Below, in pieces: positions 34,338 to 44,009 of a DNA stretch of 64,000 nucleotides. Position 1 is the stretch's first letter, and every line of letters starts with the position of its first letter. The DNA is taken from contig NZ_JAJNKE010000005.1 in the NCBI RefSeq assembly GCF_021043395.1, positions 62,001 to 126,000 of the forward strand. The letters are read 5' to 3'. A program made the translations under genes and the position numbers. The stretch is from Clostridium guangxiense (GTDB lineage Bacteria; Bacillota; Clostridia; Clostridiales; Clostridiaceae). Below the pieces are notes generated by a model, which did no database searches, was not told the DNA's origin, and saw nothing but the letters and a program-made list of their open reading frames with translations.

Positions 34338-37300
34338 TTACTTCAGCAATTTTTTTGCTTTATCCACTGTTACTGTATTATTACTAGCATAAACACCAAT
34401 CTCCTTAATTGAATATCCATATTGAGTTGCAGGAGACTTACAGTATATTCTTACATATTTTGCAGTAATAACCGAAAAATCTAAACTTACATCTCCGCCA
34501 TTACCATCGGTAACTGATTTAACAGTTTTCCAACTGCTTTCATCTTCTGGATTAACTGCTGCTACCTGGATATCATATCCTTTAGCATAAGCATCTGACC
34601 AAGATATTTTTACATTATCTATAAAATAAGGATTCCCTAAACTTACATATACGTATTCTGGGTGATTATCTTTATTTGCCATCCAATTTGAACTCCATCT
34701 GGTTCCACTATTACCATCAGTAACATTCTGAGGTCCAAGCCCATCAGCTTCATTTGATGAGGATACTGCTTTTACATTAAGTGCTACATTAACATCTTGA
34801 TCAGAAGTAACTGTTGTTTTCACTAAACCATTAACTGCACTATATAATTTTCGTACGGCTACATTAACTTGACCATATGTTGCTGATGAATTATTTGAAA
34901 TATCCTTACCTACAGTTATAGCTGAAGCTAAAGTCGCCCAAGAATCAGTTGTATAGTCACTTGCTTTAAACTTGCTTACATATTTCAGTTCTGCTGCTAA
35001 TGATGATTTACTCACAGAATCTTTTATCATTGGATTAACTGAAACTAAAGATTTTGCTGGTACAGTTGTATATCCAATTTCTCCAGAAGCATTACGAAAT
35101 TTTACAGTTAAAGGAGTACTACCTGGATTCCATATTAAAGCTGTGAACGAATTACCATTTTTGTATACACTAGCATCTCCGTTTTCTGCCCATATTTCAT
35201 TTGTACGTTGTCCAAGAGTTGCCATATTATTTACAAACCAATAAGTGTTATAGGTCTCATTATGTTGTACCTTTGATGGATCCCACTTAGTAAGCACTGC
35301 TGCTGGATCACTTAAGGATTCAATTGGCCATGTTACATGACGCCAGCCTGATTCTGGATCATTAGGGTCTGGTGCTGCTCCCTTATTAGGATCAGTACTA
35401 TTATTATAGTTAGCTATAATGTCTTCCTTCATACCTTCATATAAAGCTGCTGCCTTGTCCTTATCATTTTCTATACCGTAGTTTGTTAAATACTCTGAAG
35501 TTGGAAGCCAGTGTATTCCATAAATACATACTGGATCCCCACTAAAGAAAGTACCATAAAAGTTAGAGGCTCCATATACTTGTCCTACTGTCTTATGTTT
35601 ATAATCTGGCACCCAGTTATCTCCATCATAATTAAACCAATATTGTTTTACTGATCTTAATTCTGTAGTAAAACCATATATTCCAGCATCTCTATAGGTA
35701 GTATTTCCCGAAACCTTTCCCCATAGATATTCTCCTACCCAACCAAATAAGGATTCTCCTGCTGCTTCTTGATTATTTCCATCTTCATTATCAGCATATC
35801 CACCTGCCCAAGAATGACCTTCATATGGATCAAAATTTCTAAATTGAGGAAATTTATCATCTGTTTTTGATGGATTAGCATAATCTCTTATTAACATTTC
35901 TACCATTTGACCGTACTTCTTTAAGAAGGCATCATCATAGGAAGCTAATACTGCTGACGCAAAAGTAAAATATCCATAAGTAAAGTGGTGATCTGTAATA
36001 CCCACATTTGCACCAAACTCACTATTTTTGTAAATTAATGTTCCCCATTCTGGGTTATAATCAAAATAATAGCCTTCAGTTTCTCCTGGTGTATAAGTTA
36101 ACCAATTAGTTAAAATCCCCTTAATTCTAGCAAGGAACTTATCTCTATAATCCGTTGCATGAATCTGGTCTGCCACGAGCACACCCTCAGCTAACGGATG
36201 CAGTGCTTTTCCTTGCCAATAAGCATCTCCGTTCATGTAACCTGAAGTAGTATCATCATCTAACCCTTTAAGATACTTAAGCAATTCATCACGTGAATAT
36301 CCATCGTTTAAAGGTTCAGTGAATTGAGGAACTATTCCATTAAACTTATCTACTGTACTAAAGGAATTTCCTTCATGTACCTTAAGAGTTCCTCTTACAG
36401 AAGGATATGATAGATTAGTAGTTGAATCTGAGCTAGCCTTCCATTGACCTGGAAGCATGCACATTAATGTATTCTTAGAGAGATCTGTACGCTTTAAGTC
36501 AGTAATAACTGTAAAGTTTGTAGTAACATTCGAACTTACAGGATCATAATTATAGTTTACTTTAGTATCTGTAACAAAAGCATAAGCATGTTGATAGAAA
36601 TAATTTAAATTACTAGCAGCAGGCATAGTAGCAATTGAAAGATAGCCTTGTCCGCCTCCTAGCTGCATTTTAATCTTAGCTCCTACCTTTTTAAAGACAG
36701 TACCTTGAGGTGCAAATATTCCATAATATTTCTTAATATTACTTGGCGTAGGTGCCCCATCTACATTTGTTACTTCTATGCCAATATGATCTGCAGTTAT
36801 AGTTTCTCCATCGTTTAATAATACAGCATTATTGTTATCATCATATATTTTTGTAATTACTGTTGAATATAACTCAACAGAATTAGGATCGCTAAACTGA
36901 GAGAATATATATGGTGAGCCTTTTACAAAAGTAGTTTTCATTTTTTCTGCATCGTTATCACTTAATACAACACTCGCAGAATAATCACCATATCCACTTA
37001 TTTTACTGTTCATCTTAGCAGTATCTATTGTATTTGACATTAAGTAAAAATCTATGTTTCTTTCTGTCTCAACGGAGTTTCCTTGAACCCAACCTGCACT
37101 TGGAGTTAATACTCCTAAACCCTGTTTTGAATATTTAGCTTTTAAAGGTAACGTTATCAACGGATTTCCTAGATTTTTTATTAATATTGATTGCCACCAA
37201 TCATTTGATGGAATTGGAGTATTTATATTGCTTGTTTTTTCATAAGGTTCAGCTGGCTGAGGAAATTTATTAGGATCCGTTAAGTAGCTGCCATTTCCAA

Positions 37301-38306
37301 CTTGTGTAACTGCAGGGGTAGGTAAATCTGGTATTGTATAAACGGGTTGAGGATCTCCAGTAACATAATCGTAAACCTTAAATTCTTTTAATCCAAATTC
37401 ACCCGTAGTAGTTCTTGTTATCCCACTCATTCTTACATATCTTCCAGTTGCATATAATTGAATATTTTCCTCTCCGCCTCTACCATTTAATTGTCTATAA
37501 ACTTTTTTCCAGTTAGCAGCATCATCTGACACCTCTATATCATAGCTCCTTGCAGGTGAATCCCAATCTAATATGACTCTTCCTATAGTATGCGAACTTC
37601 CTAAATCAACGTATATCCATTGCAAATCATCCATTTCAGAGCCCCAGTGAGTACCTAGATTCCCATCAACTGCTTTATCAGGATCTACTTGACCATCAGT
37701 AATATACCATTGTTTATCAACTGAAGATGCTACTGCATGCTTGTTTAAAGCTATATTCTCTCCTAAAGGTGCTGGTGGTGGATTTAATCCTCCTGTACCA
37801 TATACCTGAAAGTCATAAATTGAGTAGCCATAATTACTAAGTGCTCTTTTAATAAGATGCAGACGTACGTATCTTCCTGTGCCACTTACTACAATATCTT
37901 CATCTCCACCTTTGCCATCTATAACTGGACTAATTGTATGCCAGGTGTCTTCATCATCAGAAGCTTCTATTACATACTGTGAAGCATAAGCACCCTCCCA
38001 TTTGATTTTAACATCTGAAAGTGATGCTGTAGAACCCAAATCTACATAGATCCACTCATTATCTTTTCCCCACTCCGATTCCCAACGTGAACTATTGTCC
38101 GAATCTACGGCTTTGTCTGAAGTATTTGCTCCATTTGAAGAAGATGCATAGGTTGCCCTATTTAAAGAAATTAAATACGGAGAAGTTTGAGCCTTTACAA
38201 TTTGCGTGGAACGCATCTCAAACATACCAAAAATTATAAAACAGGTAAGTAAAATAGCAGTTAATTTTTTTAACATATACCTCTTCATAAACACTTTTTT
38301 ATACAT
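34338..38306 (-). CDS. Exported GH81 endo-beta-1,3-glucanase with three F5/8 type C domains
   Basis: 1322 residues: signal peptide (about 1-40, ending VKA-QT), two discoidin/F5-8C domains (about 45-165 and 185-310), a GH81 catalytic region (about 330-1080), a FIVAR-like helical segment (about 1115-1180) and a third F5/8C domain (about 1185-1310). GH81 is shown by NFDPYEGHSWAGG followed by DGNNQEAAGES with the catalytic Glu residues, and by PIPSNDWWQSIL near the start. It cuts laminarin-type beta-1,3-glucan outside the cell; the side domains likely bind glucan or wall. No sortase or S-layer anchor. Preceded by a site like those in front of the transporter operon. Confidence 0.88.
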   Translation of the reverse strand: MYKKVFMKRYMLKKLTAILLTCFIIFGMFEMRSTQIVKAQTSPYLISLNRATYASSSNGANTSDKAVDSDNSSRWESEWGKDNEWIYVDLGSTASLSDVKIKWEGAYASQYVIEASDDEDTWHTISPVIDGKGGDEDIVVSGTGRYVRLHLIKRALSNYGYSIYDFQVYGTGGLNPPPAPLGENIALNKHAVASSVDKQWYITDGQVDPDKAVDGNLGTHWGSEMDDLQWIYVDLGSSHTIGRVILDWDSPARSYDIEVSDDAANWKKVYRQLNGRGGEENIQLYATGRYVRMSGITRTTTGEFGLKEFKVYDYVTGDPQPVYTIPDLPTPAVTQVGNGSYLTDPNKFPQPAEPYEKTSNINTPIPSNDWWQSILIKNLGNPLITLPLKAKYSKQGLGVLTPSAGWVQGNSVETERNIDFYLMSNTIDTAKMNSKISGYGDYSASVVLSDNDAEKMKTTFVKGSPYIFSQFSDPNSVELYSTVITKIYDDNNNAVLLNDGETITADHIGIEVTNVDGAPTPSNIKKYYGIFAPQGTVFKKVGAKIKMQLGGGQGYLSIATMPAASNLNYFYQHAYAFVTDTKVNYNYDPVSSNVTTNFTVITDLKRTDLSKNTLMCMLPGQWKASSDSTTNLSYPSVRGTLKVHEGNSFSTVDKFNGIVPQFTEPLNDGYSRDELLKYLKGLDDDTTSGYMNGDAYWQGKALHPLAEGVLVADQIHATDYRDKFLARIKGILTNWLTYTPGETEGYYFDYNPEWGTLIYKNSEFGANVGITDHHFTYGYFTFASAVLASYDDAFLKKYGQMVEMLIRDYANPSKTDDKFPQFRNFDPYEGHSWAGGYADNEDGNNQEAAGESLFGWVGEYLWGKVSGNTTYRDAGIYGFTTELRSVKQYWFNYDGDNWVPDYKHKTVGQVYGASNFYGTFFSGDPVCIYGIHWLPTSEYLTNYGIENDKDKAAALYEGMKEDIIANYNNSTDPNKGAAPDPNDPESGWRHVTWPIESLSDPAAVLTKWDPSKVQHNETYNTYWFVNNMATLGQRTNEIWAENGDASVYKNGNSFTALIWNPGSTPLTVKFRNASGEIGYTTVPAKSLVSVNPMIKDSVSKSSLAAELKYVSKFKASDYTTDSWATLASAITVGKDISNNSSATYGQVNVAVRKLYSAVNGLVKTTVTSDQDVNVALNVKAVSSSNEADGLGPQNVTDGNSGTRWSSNWMANKDNHPEYVYVSLGNPYFIDNVKISWSDAYAKGYDIQVAAVNPEDESSWKTVKSVTDGNGGDVSLDFSVITAKYVRIYCKSPATQYGYSIKEIGVYASNNTVTVDKAKKLLK

Positions 38307-38393
38307 TATTCCACCCCTTTAATTTTTTTAATACAGCATACTTATTTAAAAAGTAAGTTATTAGGTATCATATATTATAAAATTTTAACTTCT

Positions 38394-38413
38394 AAATCGG
38401 TTTCGAAAATCTG
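38394..38413. promoter_or_regulatory. LacI-type operator upstream of GH81
   Basis: AAATCGGTTTCGAAAATCTG shares the AAAYCGRTTTCGAA core and the following CTGTAA with sites at 50463-50486 and 50585-50600, in front of the sugar transporter. It is the likely binding site of the LacI regulator encoded at 41599. Confidence 0.55.
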
Positions 38414-38451
38414 TAATAAACATTAATTTTTATTTAATAATGAATTACTAT

Positions 38452-38467
38452 GTCGAAACGTTTTCAC
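38452..38467. promoter_or_regulatory. cre-like site (CcpA) or second LacI site
   Basis: On the minus strand TGAAAACGTTTCGA, two mismatches from the TGWAANCGNTNWCA catabolite-response pattern. Confidence 0.35.
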
Positions 38468-38813
38468 CTCCTTATAATCAAATTTTTTATAATATAATAA
38501 AACTTCCTGAAAAATTAAAAGTAGCTTTGTTATATTTAACATATAGCAAATCTTATACCAAACACTAATATAAGCAATACACACAGGTTTTATTATATTT
38601 TTAAACGCAAAACAATGTGTTTAACTTTTTTAAAGTAGTGTAACAGCTAAATAGCAAAGTGTTTAAACACTTTGTTATCAAAAAATTTCTTAATCATATC
38701 CCCTAAAATAATCCCCTCTGATGTTAACTATTCGCTAGCAAAGGCACCTTTTTAATACATAGGAAAACTTTTTCTAATAAAGCTCTAATAATCTGAATTA
38801 TTTCATAAAAAAT

Positions 38814-38854
38814 AGCCTGTATAACAATTAATCATTTTAAAAATTATACAGACT
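38814..38854 (-). terminator. Terminator of the beta-glucan operon
   Basis: Stem AGCCTGTATAA/TTATACAGACT (one G-U) with ATTTTTT following on the minus strand, 26 bp past the stop at 38880. It separates the operon from the GH81 gene. Confidence 0.7.
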
Positions 38855-38879
38855 ACTTTGAAATTTGCATTTTATAATA

Positions 38880-41570
38880 TTATTTAAGTATTATTTTTAT
38901 AATATGCTTTGTCTCCTTATCAAGAGAAGTTATTATTTTTCTTTCTATCTTTGGATATTCAAAAAATTTATATTTCTGATCATCAATATAAATTTCACTT
39001 ATACTATACTCGCCATATTCCTTCTTGTATTCATTCAAATATTCAATTCTAAGCTTTCGTTCCGCAAAATTCATTTCAATAGCAACTTTATTCTCATCAT
39101 CAAATTGCCTCAATAGTACTTTGGGTAAAAACACTAAATTGCCCATTTCTCCTTTTATTCCAAACATTTCGGATATTACAGTAAGTATTAACCAGCTTGC
39201 CGCTCCAGTTAAATAGTGATACATGCCTCTTCCTTTTTCATTTATATATTCAGGTACACCTGGGTAAATTCTACTTACATCAAAATTATTGCAGTGATTA
39301 TAAAGAGTATCAATAACTTTAAAACCTTCTTTTGCAAAACCTCTCTTATAAAGTGCATTTGCATACATGATTGCCATATGACTGAATACAGCTCCATTTT
39401 CTTTATGACCATAAGCAAAACCAAACATTCTTCCTAAATCAGTTTTTACTTCATTAAAATTAGTGTTTAATCTATATCCACCTATTGATTTATCATAAAG
39501 ATAGTTATCTGCTGCTTTAATTATATTTTTTACTTGCTCTTCGGTAGCAATACCGCTCATTATGGTAAATACTTGACTTGTTAACATCATGCGAACTCCA
39601 TACTTATTGTCCCCTTCAACTCTTCTAGCATTATTATCGTAATAACCGTTATACCAGCTGTATCCTTCTTTACTAGTAATCCATTCATTCTTTCTTATAT
39701 GATTCTTAAGCCATTTTGCTTTTCCATTAATATTAGAAATGAGCTCATCACATTTCATATTAATAACTTTTCCACTAATATTACGTCTGCAGCTATAGCA
39801 ATACCTTCTTAATAATTCTTGTTTTTCTTCTACATTATCATAAAGTTCATCATTCCCTTTTAAAAGTATCAACAGTTCCTCAGCAAATTCTACATTTCTA
39901 ATATTCTTCTTGTCCCTTAAACATTTTAATAATTCTACAATATCAGAAAGATTTTCTGCATAAAGGGCACTAAAAGCAACACTTTCGCCTTTCTCACTTG
40001 CCATATCAAGTCCATCATTCCAATCAGCACCATGAAGCTTTAAATTATTATGCTCACCCACATCATAGAAAGCCGTTAAATGTTGTATTAAAATATGCTC
40101 CAAAATTGTTCCTTTATATTCTTCATGCTCATAAGTCATCAACTTATTTCCCTGTTCTAAGTTCCATAAAAGATCCTTTTCCAATCCTCTTACCTCTTGA
40201 AGATCTTTAAAATAATTCTGTTTTTCTAAAAGAAATTCTATATCTCCAGTTTGGTCTATATAAAGCTTTGTAGTTAAAAATGGCCATGATCCATGATCCA
40301 TCCAAACACGAGTAATATTATTTCTGTCAGCGATAAACTCACCCTGCTTTGTTCCAATAATCGTAGCATTAGTTCCATCAAAGCGAACTCCACCAAAATT
40401 ATCTAAAAGCATTCTTCTAACATTGCCTGTATCCATTGCCAATAATGCCAAACAATCTTGCCATAAATCTCTCCATCCCCTTCCGCCTTTACCATAATCG
40501 TGATACGGCAAAAACGAACAGCCATAAATTCTTCTAAGCATTGGTTGGAAATTAACCCAATGCATCCAAATGTCAAATTGCTTATCTTGTGTCTCATATA
40601 AAATATTTATTTTTTTATCCCAATACAATTTAGTATTTTGAAGAAGACTATCAAAAGCGGTTTCGGATAAGTATTTATGAAAAGCACCATCAAAATCTCC
40701 AAATCCTATGGCTATAATATATGTCTTAGATTCATTCTTTTTTATTATTTCATCTTCAAAACGTATTGCTCCAATTGCTTCATAGCCTTCTAATTTAGTG
40801 TTAGCCTTAACCTTAAATTGCTCATTTAATATTATAGTTTTTGGAACCTCAAAGGTTCCTCCTTCTCCAATAAACTCTTCTACTATTGGACAAAAACTTA
40901 CTGTTTTTTCCCCATTTCCCTTTGCAGCAAAAACTCCATAACTTATCGTATTTTTTTTATGTCCTCTTTCATCAAAAGTTAACGTTGGATTTACGGCAAC
41001 TCCATATTCAGTAGTTTTTATTCTGTTCAAAAGTGAAGTTACGTGTCTGTGATCTCTAATATTGTCTGCAGAACGGCAATATAATGGTATTGCTGCTGTT
41101 GGTGTTATTTTTTTATACTTATTATCAATATTAGTTACCGTTACCTTCATTAACTCTATTTTTTCATCTATCGCTGGAACAAATGATGTTATCTCACTTT
41201 TTATACCATATTTTTTTGATTTCCTAGTTACTTTATGCCACATTATTCCAGCTTCTAGCTCTGATTCTTCTTTATCTTTGCTAAAAATTTCAGCCTGTTG
41301 AGCTGATGAAACTCCAGTAGCGGACCATTCACCTATCCCATCAATATATATCCAAAAATTTCTTGATGACTTATTATTGTGAAGATTTTCACTACTTACT
41401 GGGGAAAGTATAAATGTATTTTGCCCCATCTTACAATCTCCATTTAAAGTTGGAGTTATACTTGACATAACTCCAGCCTCATTTGCAAGTGGAAAATACA
41501 TATAGCTATTTCTCTCTGGATCTTTTAATTTAAAATCTCCTTTATTATTTAAAAATTTGTACCCTAACAT
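38880..41570 (-). CDS. GH94 glycoside phosphorylase, probably laminaribiose phosphorylase
   Basis: 896 residues from the ATG at 41570 (AAAGGTGG upstream). The GH94 pattern is clear: YGKGGRGWRDLWQDCLAL, RVWMDHGSWPF and the catalytic-acid region HGADWNDGLDM near residue 518, plus AYGHKENGAVFSHMAIMYAN. GH94 enzymes split beta-glucosides with phosphate to give alpha-glucose 1-phosphate. The length is nearer to the Paenibacillus laminaribiose phosphorylase than to the roughly 810-residue cellobiose enzymes. With the GH81 laminarinase in the same regulon, a beta-1,3 substrate is likely. No signal peptide. Last gene of the operon. Confidence 0.75.
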   Translation of the reverse strand: MLGYKFLNNKGDFKLKDPERNSYMYFPLANEAGVMSSITPTLNGDCKMGQNTFILSPVSSENLHNNKSSRNFWIYIDGIGEWSATGVSSAQQAEIFSKDKEESELEAGIMWHKVTRKSKKYGIKSEITSFVPAIDEKIELMKVTVTNIDNKYKKITPTAAIPLYCRSADNIRDHRHVTSLLNRIKTTEYGVAVNPTLTFDERGHKKNTISYGVFAAKGNGEKTVSFCPIVEEFIGEGGTFEVPKTIILNEQFKVKANTKLEGYEAIGAIRFEDEIIKKNESKTYIIAIGFGDFDGAFHKYLSETAFDSLLQNTKLYWDKKINILYETQDKQFDIWMHWVNFQPMLRRIYGCSFLPYHDYGKGGRGWRDLWQDCLALLAMDTGNVRRMLLDNFGGVRFDGTNATIIGTKQGEFIADRNNITRVWMDHGSWPFLTTKLYIDQTGDIEFLLEKQNYFKDLQEVRGLEKDLLWNLEQGNKLMTYEHEEYKGTILEHILIQHLTAFYDVGEHNNLKLHGADWNDGLDMASEKGESVAFSALYAENLSDIVELLKCLRDKKNIRNVEFAEELLILLKGNDELYDNVEEKQELLRRYCYSCRRNISGKVINMKCDELISNINGKAKWLKNHIRKNEWITSKEGYSWYNGYYDNNARRVEGDNKYGVRMMLTSQVFTIMSGIATEEQVKNIIKAADNYLYDKSIGGYRLNTNFNEVKTDLGRMFGFAYGHKENGAVFSHMAIMYANALYKRGFAKEGFKVIDTLYNHCNNFDVSRIYPGVPEYINEKGRGMYHYLTGAASWLILTVISEMFGIKGEMGNLVFLPKVLLRQFDDENKVAIEMNFAERKLRIEYLNEYKKEYGEYSISEIYIDDQKYKFFEYPKIERKIITSLDKETKHIIKIILK

Positions 41571-41598
41571 ACTGCAAACCACCTTTACAATATTTCTA

Positions 41599-42615
41599 CT
41601 ATTCTATTCTCTTACAAGAATTTCTTTCTATAAGCTCCACTGGTATTATTTTATTAATTTTGAGTTTAGTCTTTCCATTAATCTGTTTTACTAGCAAATC
41701 AACTGCGGTTTTGCCAATTTCTTCACGATTCTGTCTTATAGTGGTTAATCTTGGAGTTACATACCTTGCTAATTCAATATCATCAAATCCTACTATAGAA
41801 ATATCACCTGGCACACTTAATCCTTCATCTTTTAATGCATCTATTGCACCAAGTGCTATCTTATCAGCAGCTGCAAATACTGCTGTTGGTATTTCTTTCA
41901 GCTTTAACAATTCCTTCATTGCTCTGTAACCACCGCTAACATCAAAATTTATCCCATCTGCAATATATCCATCAATTACTTCCAATCCTAACCTTTCCAT
42001 AGCTTTTTCATAGCCTTTTCTTCTTATATTACTTGCCCAATTATCTGATTTGCTAGCACCAATTATATGTGCAATTCTTCTATGGCCTAAATCATATAAA
42101 TATTTAACAGCTAAATAGCACCCTTCCATATTATCTGACGCCACTGTTGATGTATCTTCATTAAACATATCTATTACTACAATCGGAAAATCGCTTTCTA
42201 TAAGTTCCAATGTTTCTTTATCATTTGGGTCAGTACAAATTATAGCAATTCCATCCACAGATTTATACTTAAAATATTCCAAAAAAGTATCGTTCTTTAA
42301 TCTATCATTTTTAGAACCAAATAACAATGAATATCCATATTTATCTGCTTGTCTTTTAAAAGCCTCTATTACGCCTGAAAAAAATGGATGTGTAAGTCCC
42401 ACTCCAAGATTTTCGAAATATACAATACCTAATGTCCAGGTTTTCTTGGTTGATAAAAATTGAGCTTGTGGGCTTGGTAAAAAGTTTTCTTCATCAAGTA
42501 TTTTTTTTATCTTAGCTCTAGTCTTATCACTTACATCTGGATAATTATTTATTACTTTTGATACTGTAGTTGGCGAAACTCCTGCAATTTTTGCTATTTC
42601 ATAAATTGTACTCAT
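41599..42615 (-). CDS. LacI-family transcriptional regulator
   Basis: 338 residues from the ATG at 42615 (GAAGAGAG upstream). The N-terminal LacI helix-turn-helix reads TIYEIAKIAGVSPTTVSKV, with hinge helix residues before 60. A periplasmic-binding-protein-like effector domain follows, ending in SIVGFDDIELARYVTPRL. It probably senses a beta-glucan-derived sugar and controls the operon in which it sits, through the palindromic sites at 50.5 kb and 38.4 kb. The gene is between the two enzymes, so it is autoregulated if the operon is. Confidence 0.88.
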   Translation of the reverse strand: MSTIYEIAKIAGVSPTTVSKVINNYPDVSDKTRAKIKKILDEENFLPSPQAQFLSTKKTWTLGIVYFENLGVGLTHPFFSGVIEAFKRQADKYGYSLLFGSKNDRLKNDTFLEYFKYKSVDGIAIICTDPNDKETLELIESDFPIVVIDMFNEDTSTVASDNMEGCYLAVKYLYDLGHRRIAHIIGASKSDNWASNIRRKGYEKAMERLGLEVIDGYIADGINFDVSGGYRAMKELLKLKEIPTAVFAAADKIALGAIDALKDEGLSVPGDISIVGFDDIELARYVTPRLTTIRQNREEIGKTAVDLLVKQINGKTKLKINKIIPVELIERNSCKRIE

Positions 42616-42650
42616 TATATACACATCTCTCTTCTTCAGAAAATTTCCGA

Positions 42651-43994
42651 TTATTGTTCTTGCACAATAGTATAAATCGAATTTGCTTTTAGTTCAATTA
42701 TTGTACTTACTTCATCTATTTCTAATTTAACCAATTTATCTTGGTTTCCTTCATTCATAATTACCATACATAAAGAATTATCTTCATTTATACAACTAAC
42801 TGCATGTATTTTTTCACCATTGACATTGCTATAAATTCTTTCTGCATTTTTCTTTATAAACTTACTAAAATGTGCAATATAAAAAAATGAACTATTGTAA
42901 TGAACTTTCTTTGTTACACTGTCAATTATTACTGGAGCATCACACAAATTATTAACATGATTTGGACCTCCTGTTTCATCAAGAGCAATGTTCCAATCCA
43001 ACCAAGCTTCTATATAATTATTTAAATCTCCAATTATATTTCTACCATACCTTTCTCCTGTATCCCAAGATTCTAATTTTACTCCACCTTCTTGACATCC
43101 TTCAGTAAAAATAATATGTTTATCAGTAAACTCATCATGAACCTTTGATGTATTAGAAAATTCTTCAGAAACATACCAGTGTATTCCTGTTCCCCATACA
43201 TATTTAGCTGCTTCCTTATCTTCAAGCACGGTTTTCGCTCTATCATAAACTATATCTCTATTATGATCCCAAATTATTATCTTCTTATCTTCTAATCCAT
43301 TTTTATGCATTGTTGGTCCCAAGAAGTATTTCACAAAATCCCTTTCTTCTTCAGCTGTATACAAACAAGAATCCCATACCTGACATGCAGCTGGTTCATT
43401 TTGAACTGTAACTCCCCAAATATCTATGTCTTTTTCTTTCATCTTATTTATATATTTTACATAATAATCTGCCCACAATTGTTTACAGTCTTCTCTAAGC
43501 TTACCGCCATTATTCATTTCACCATTGGTTTTCATATATTGTGGAGGACTCCATGGACTTGCTAATATATTTAAGTTATCATTAGCCATCTTTTTAACTT
43601 TTCTTATTAATGGGAGTACATATTTTTCATCCCTTTCTAAGGAGAATGTTTCTAATGTTGTATCTCCATCTTCTACATAGCTGTAATTTCCTAAGGAAAA
43701 ATCACAACTATTTATATGCACTCTGGCGAAGCTATAACCTATTCCTTTTTCTTTACTATAATAAGATTCTAACACTTTTTTTTGTTTATCTTCTTCTATT
43801 TTAGAAAGAGCATAGGCACTTGCTTCTGTTAAAGCTCCTCCAAAACCAAGTATCTTCTGATATTTCCTATTAGTATTTATTTTAACACTATTTTCAACTT
43901 TTACATCCTTATTTATAATAAAATTTTCTAATTCATAGCACTTTAGTCTATCATCTGTGTTTTTAGACGTTACATATACATTAAATTTATTCAT
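42651..43994 (-). CDS. GH30 glycoside hydrolase (intracellular)
   Basis: 447 residues, with AGGAGG before the ATG. The GH30 TIM barrel is seen in QKILGFGGALTEASAYAL, SPWSPPQYMKTNGEMNNGG, the acid/base Glu200 in VTVQNEPAACQ and the nucleophile Glu298 in IIFTEGCQEGG; a beta domain ends the protein. Members are beta-glucosidases, beta-1,6-glucanases or glucosylceramidases. Lacking a signal peptide and encoded among phosphorylases, it probably trims imported oligosaccharides, for example beta-1,6 side glucose of laminarin. Exact linkage is inference. Confidence 0.82.
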   Translation of the reverse strand: MNKFNVYVTSKNTDDRLKCYELENFIINKDVKVENSVKINTNRKYQKILGFGGALTEASAYALSKIEEDKQKKVLESYYSKEKGIGYSFARVHINSCDFSLGNYSYVEDGDTTLETFSLERDEKYVLPLIRKVKKMANDNLNILASPWSPPQYMKTNGEMNNGGKLREDCKQLWADYYVKYINKMKEKDIDIWGVTVQNEPAACQVWDSCLYTAEEERDFVKYFLGPTMHKNGLEDKKIIIWDHNRDIVYDRAKTVLEDKEAAKYVWGTGIHWYVSEEFSNTSKVHDEFTDKHIIFTEGCQEGGVKLESWDTGERYGRNIIGDLNNYIEAWLDWNIALDETGGPNHVNNLCDAPVIIDSVTKKVHYNSSFFYIAHFSKFIKKNAERIYSNVNGEKIHAVSCINEDNSLCMVIMNEGNQDKLVKLEIDEVSTIIELKANSIYTIVQEQ

Positions 43995-44009
43995 TTTTAT
44001 CCTCCTAAT

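Larger units (their letters stand above)
38307..38813. other. Long regulatory/intergenic region upstream of the laminarinase gene
   Basis: Contains an operator-like AAATCGGTTTCGAAAATCTG at 38394-38413, a cre/LacI-like GTCGAAACGTTTTCAC at 38452-38467, and a perfect 20-bp palindrome CAAAGTGTTTAAACACTTTG at 38655-38674. No gene seen. Confidence 0.5.

Noticed and set aside
34972-35244. Plus-strand ORF within the GH81 gene (and similar antisense ORFs in the phosphorylase, permease and PBP genes)
   Set aside because: Antisense shadows of strongly supported coding regions, without their own ribosome sites.
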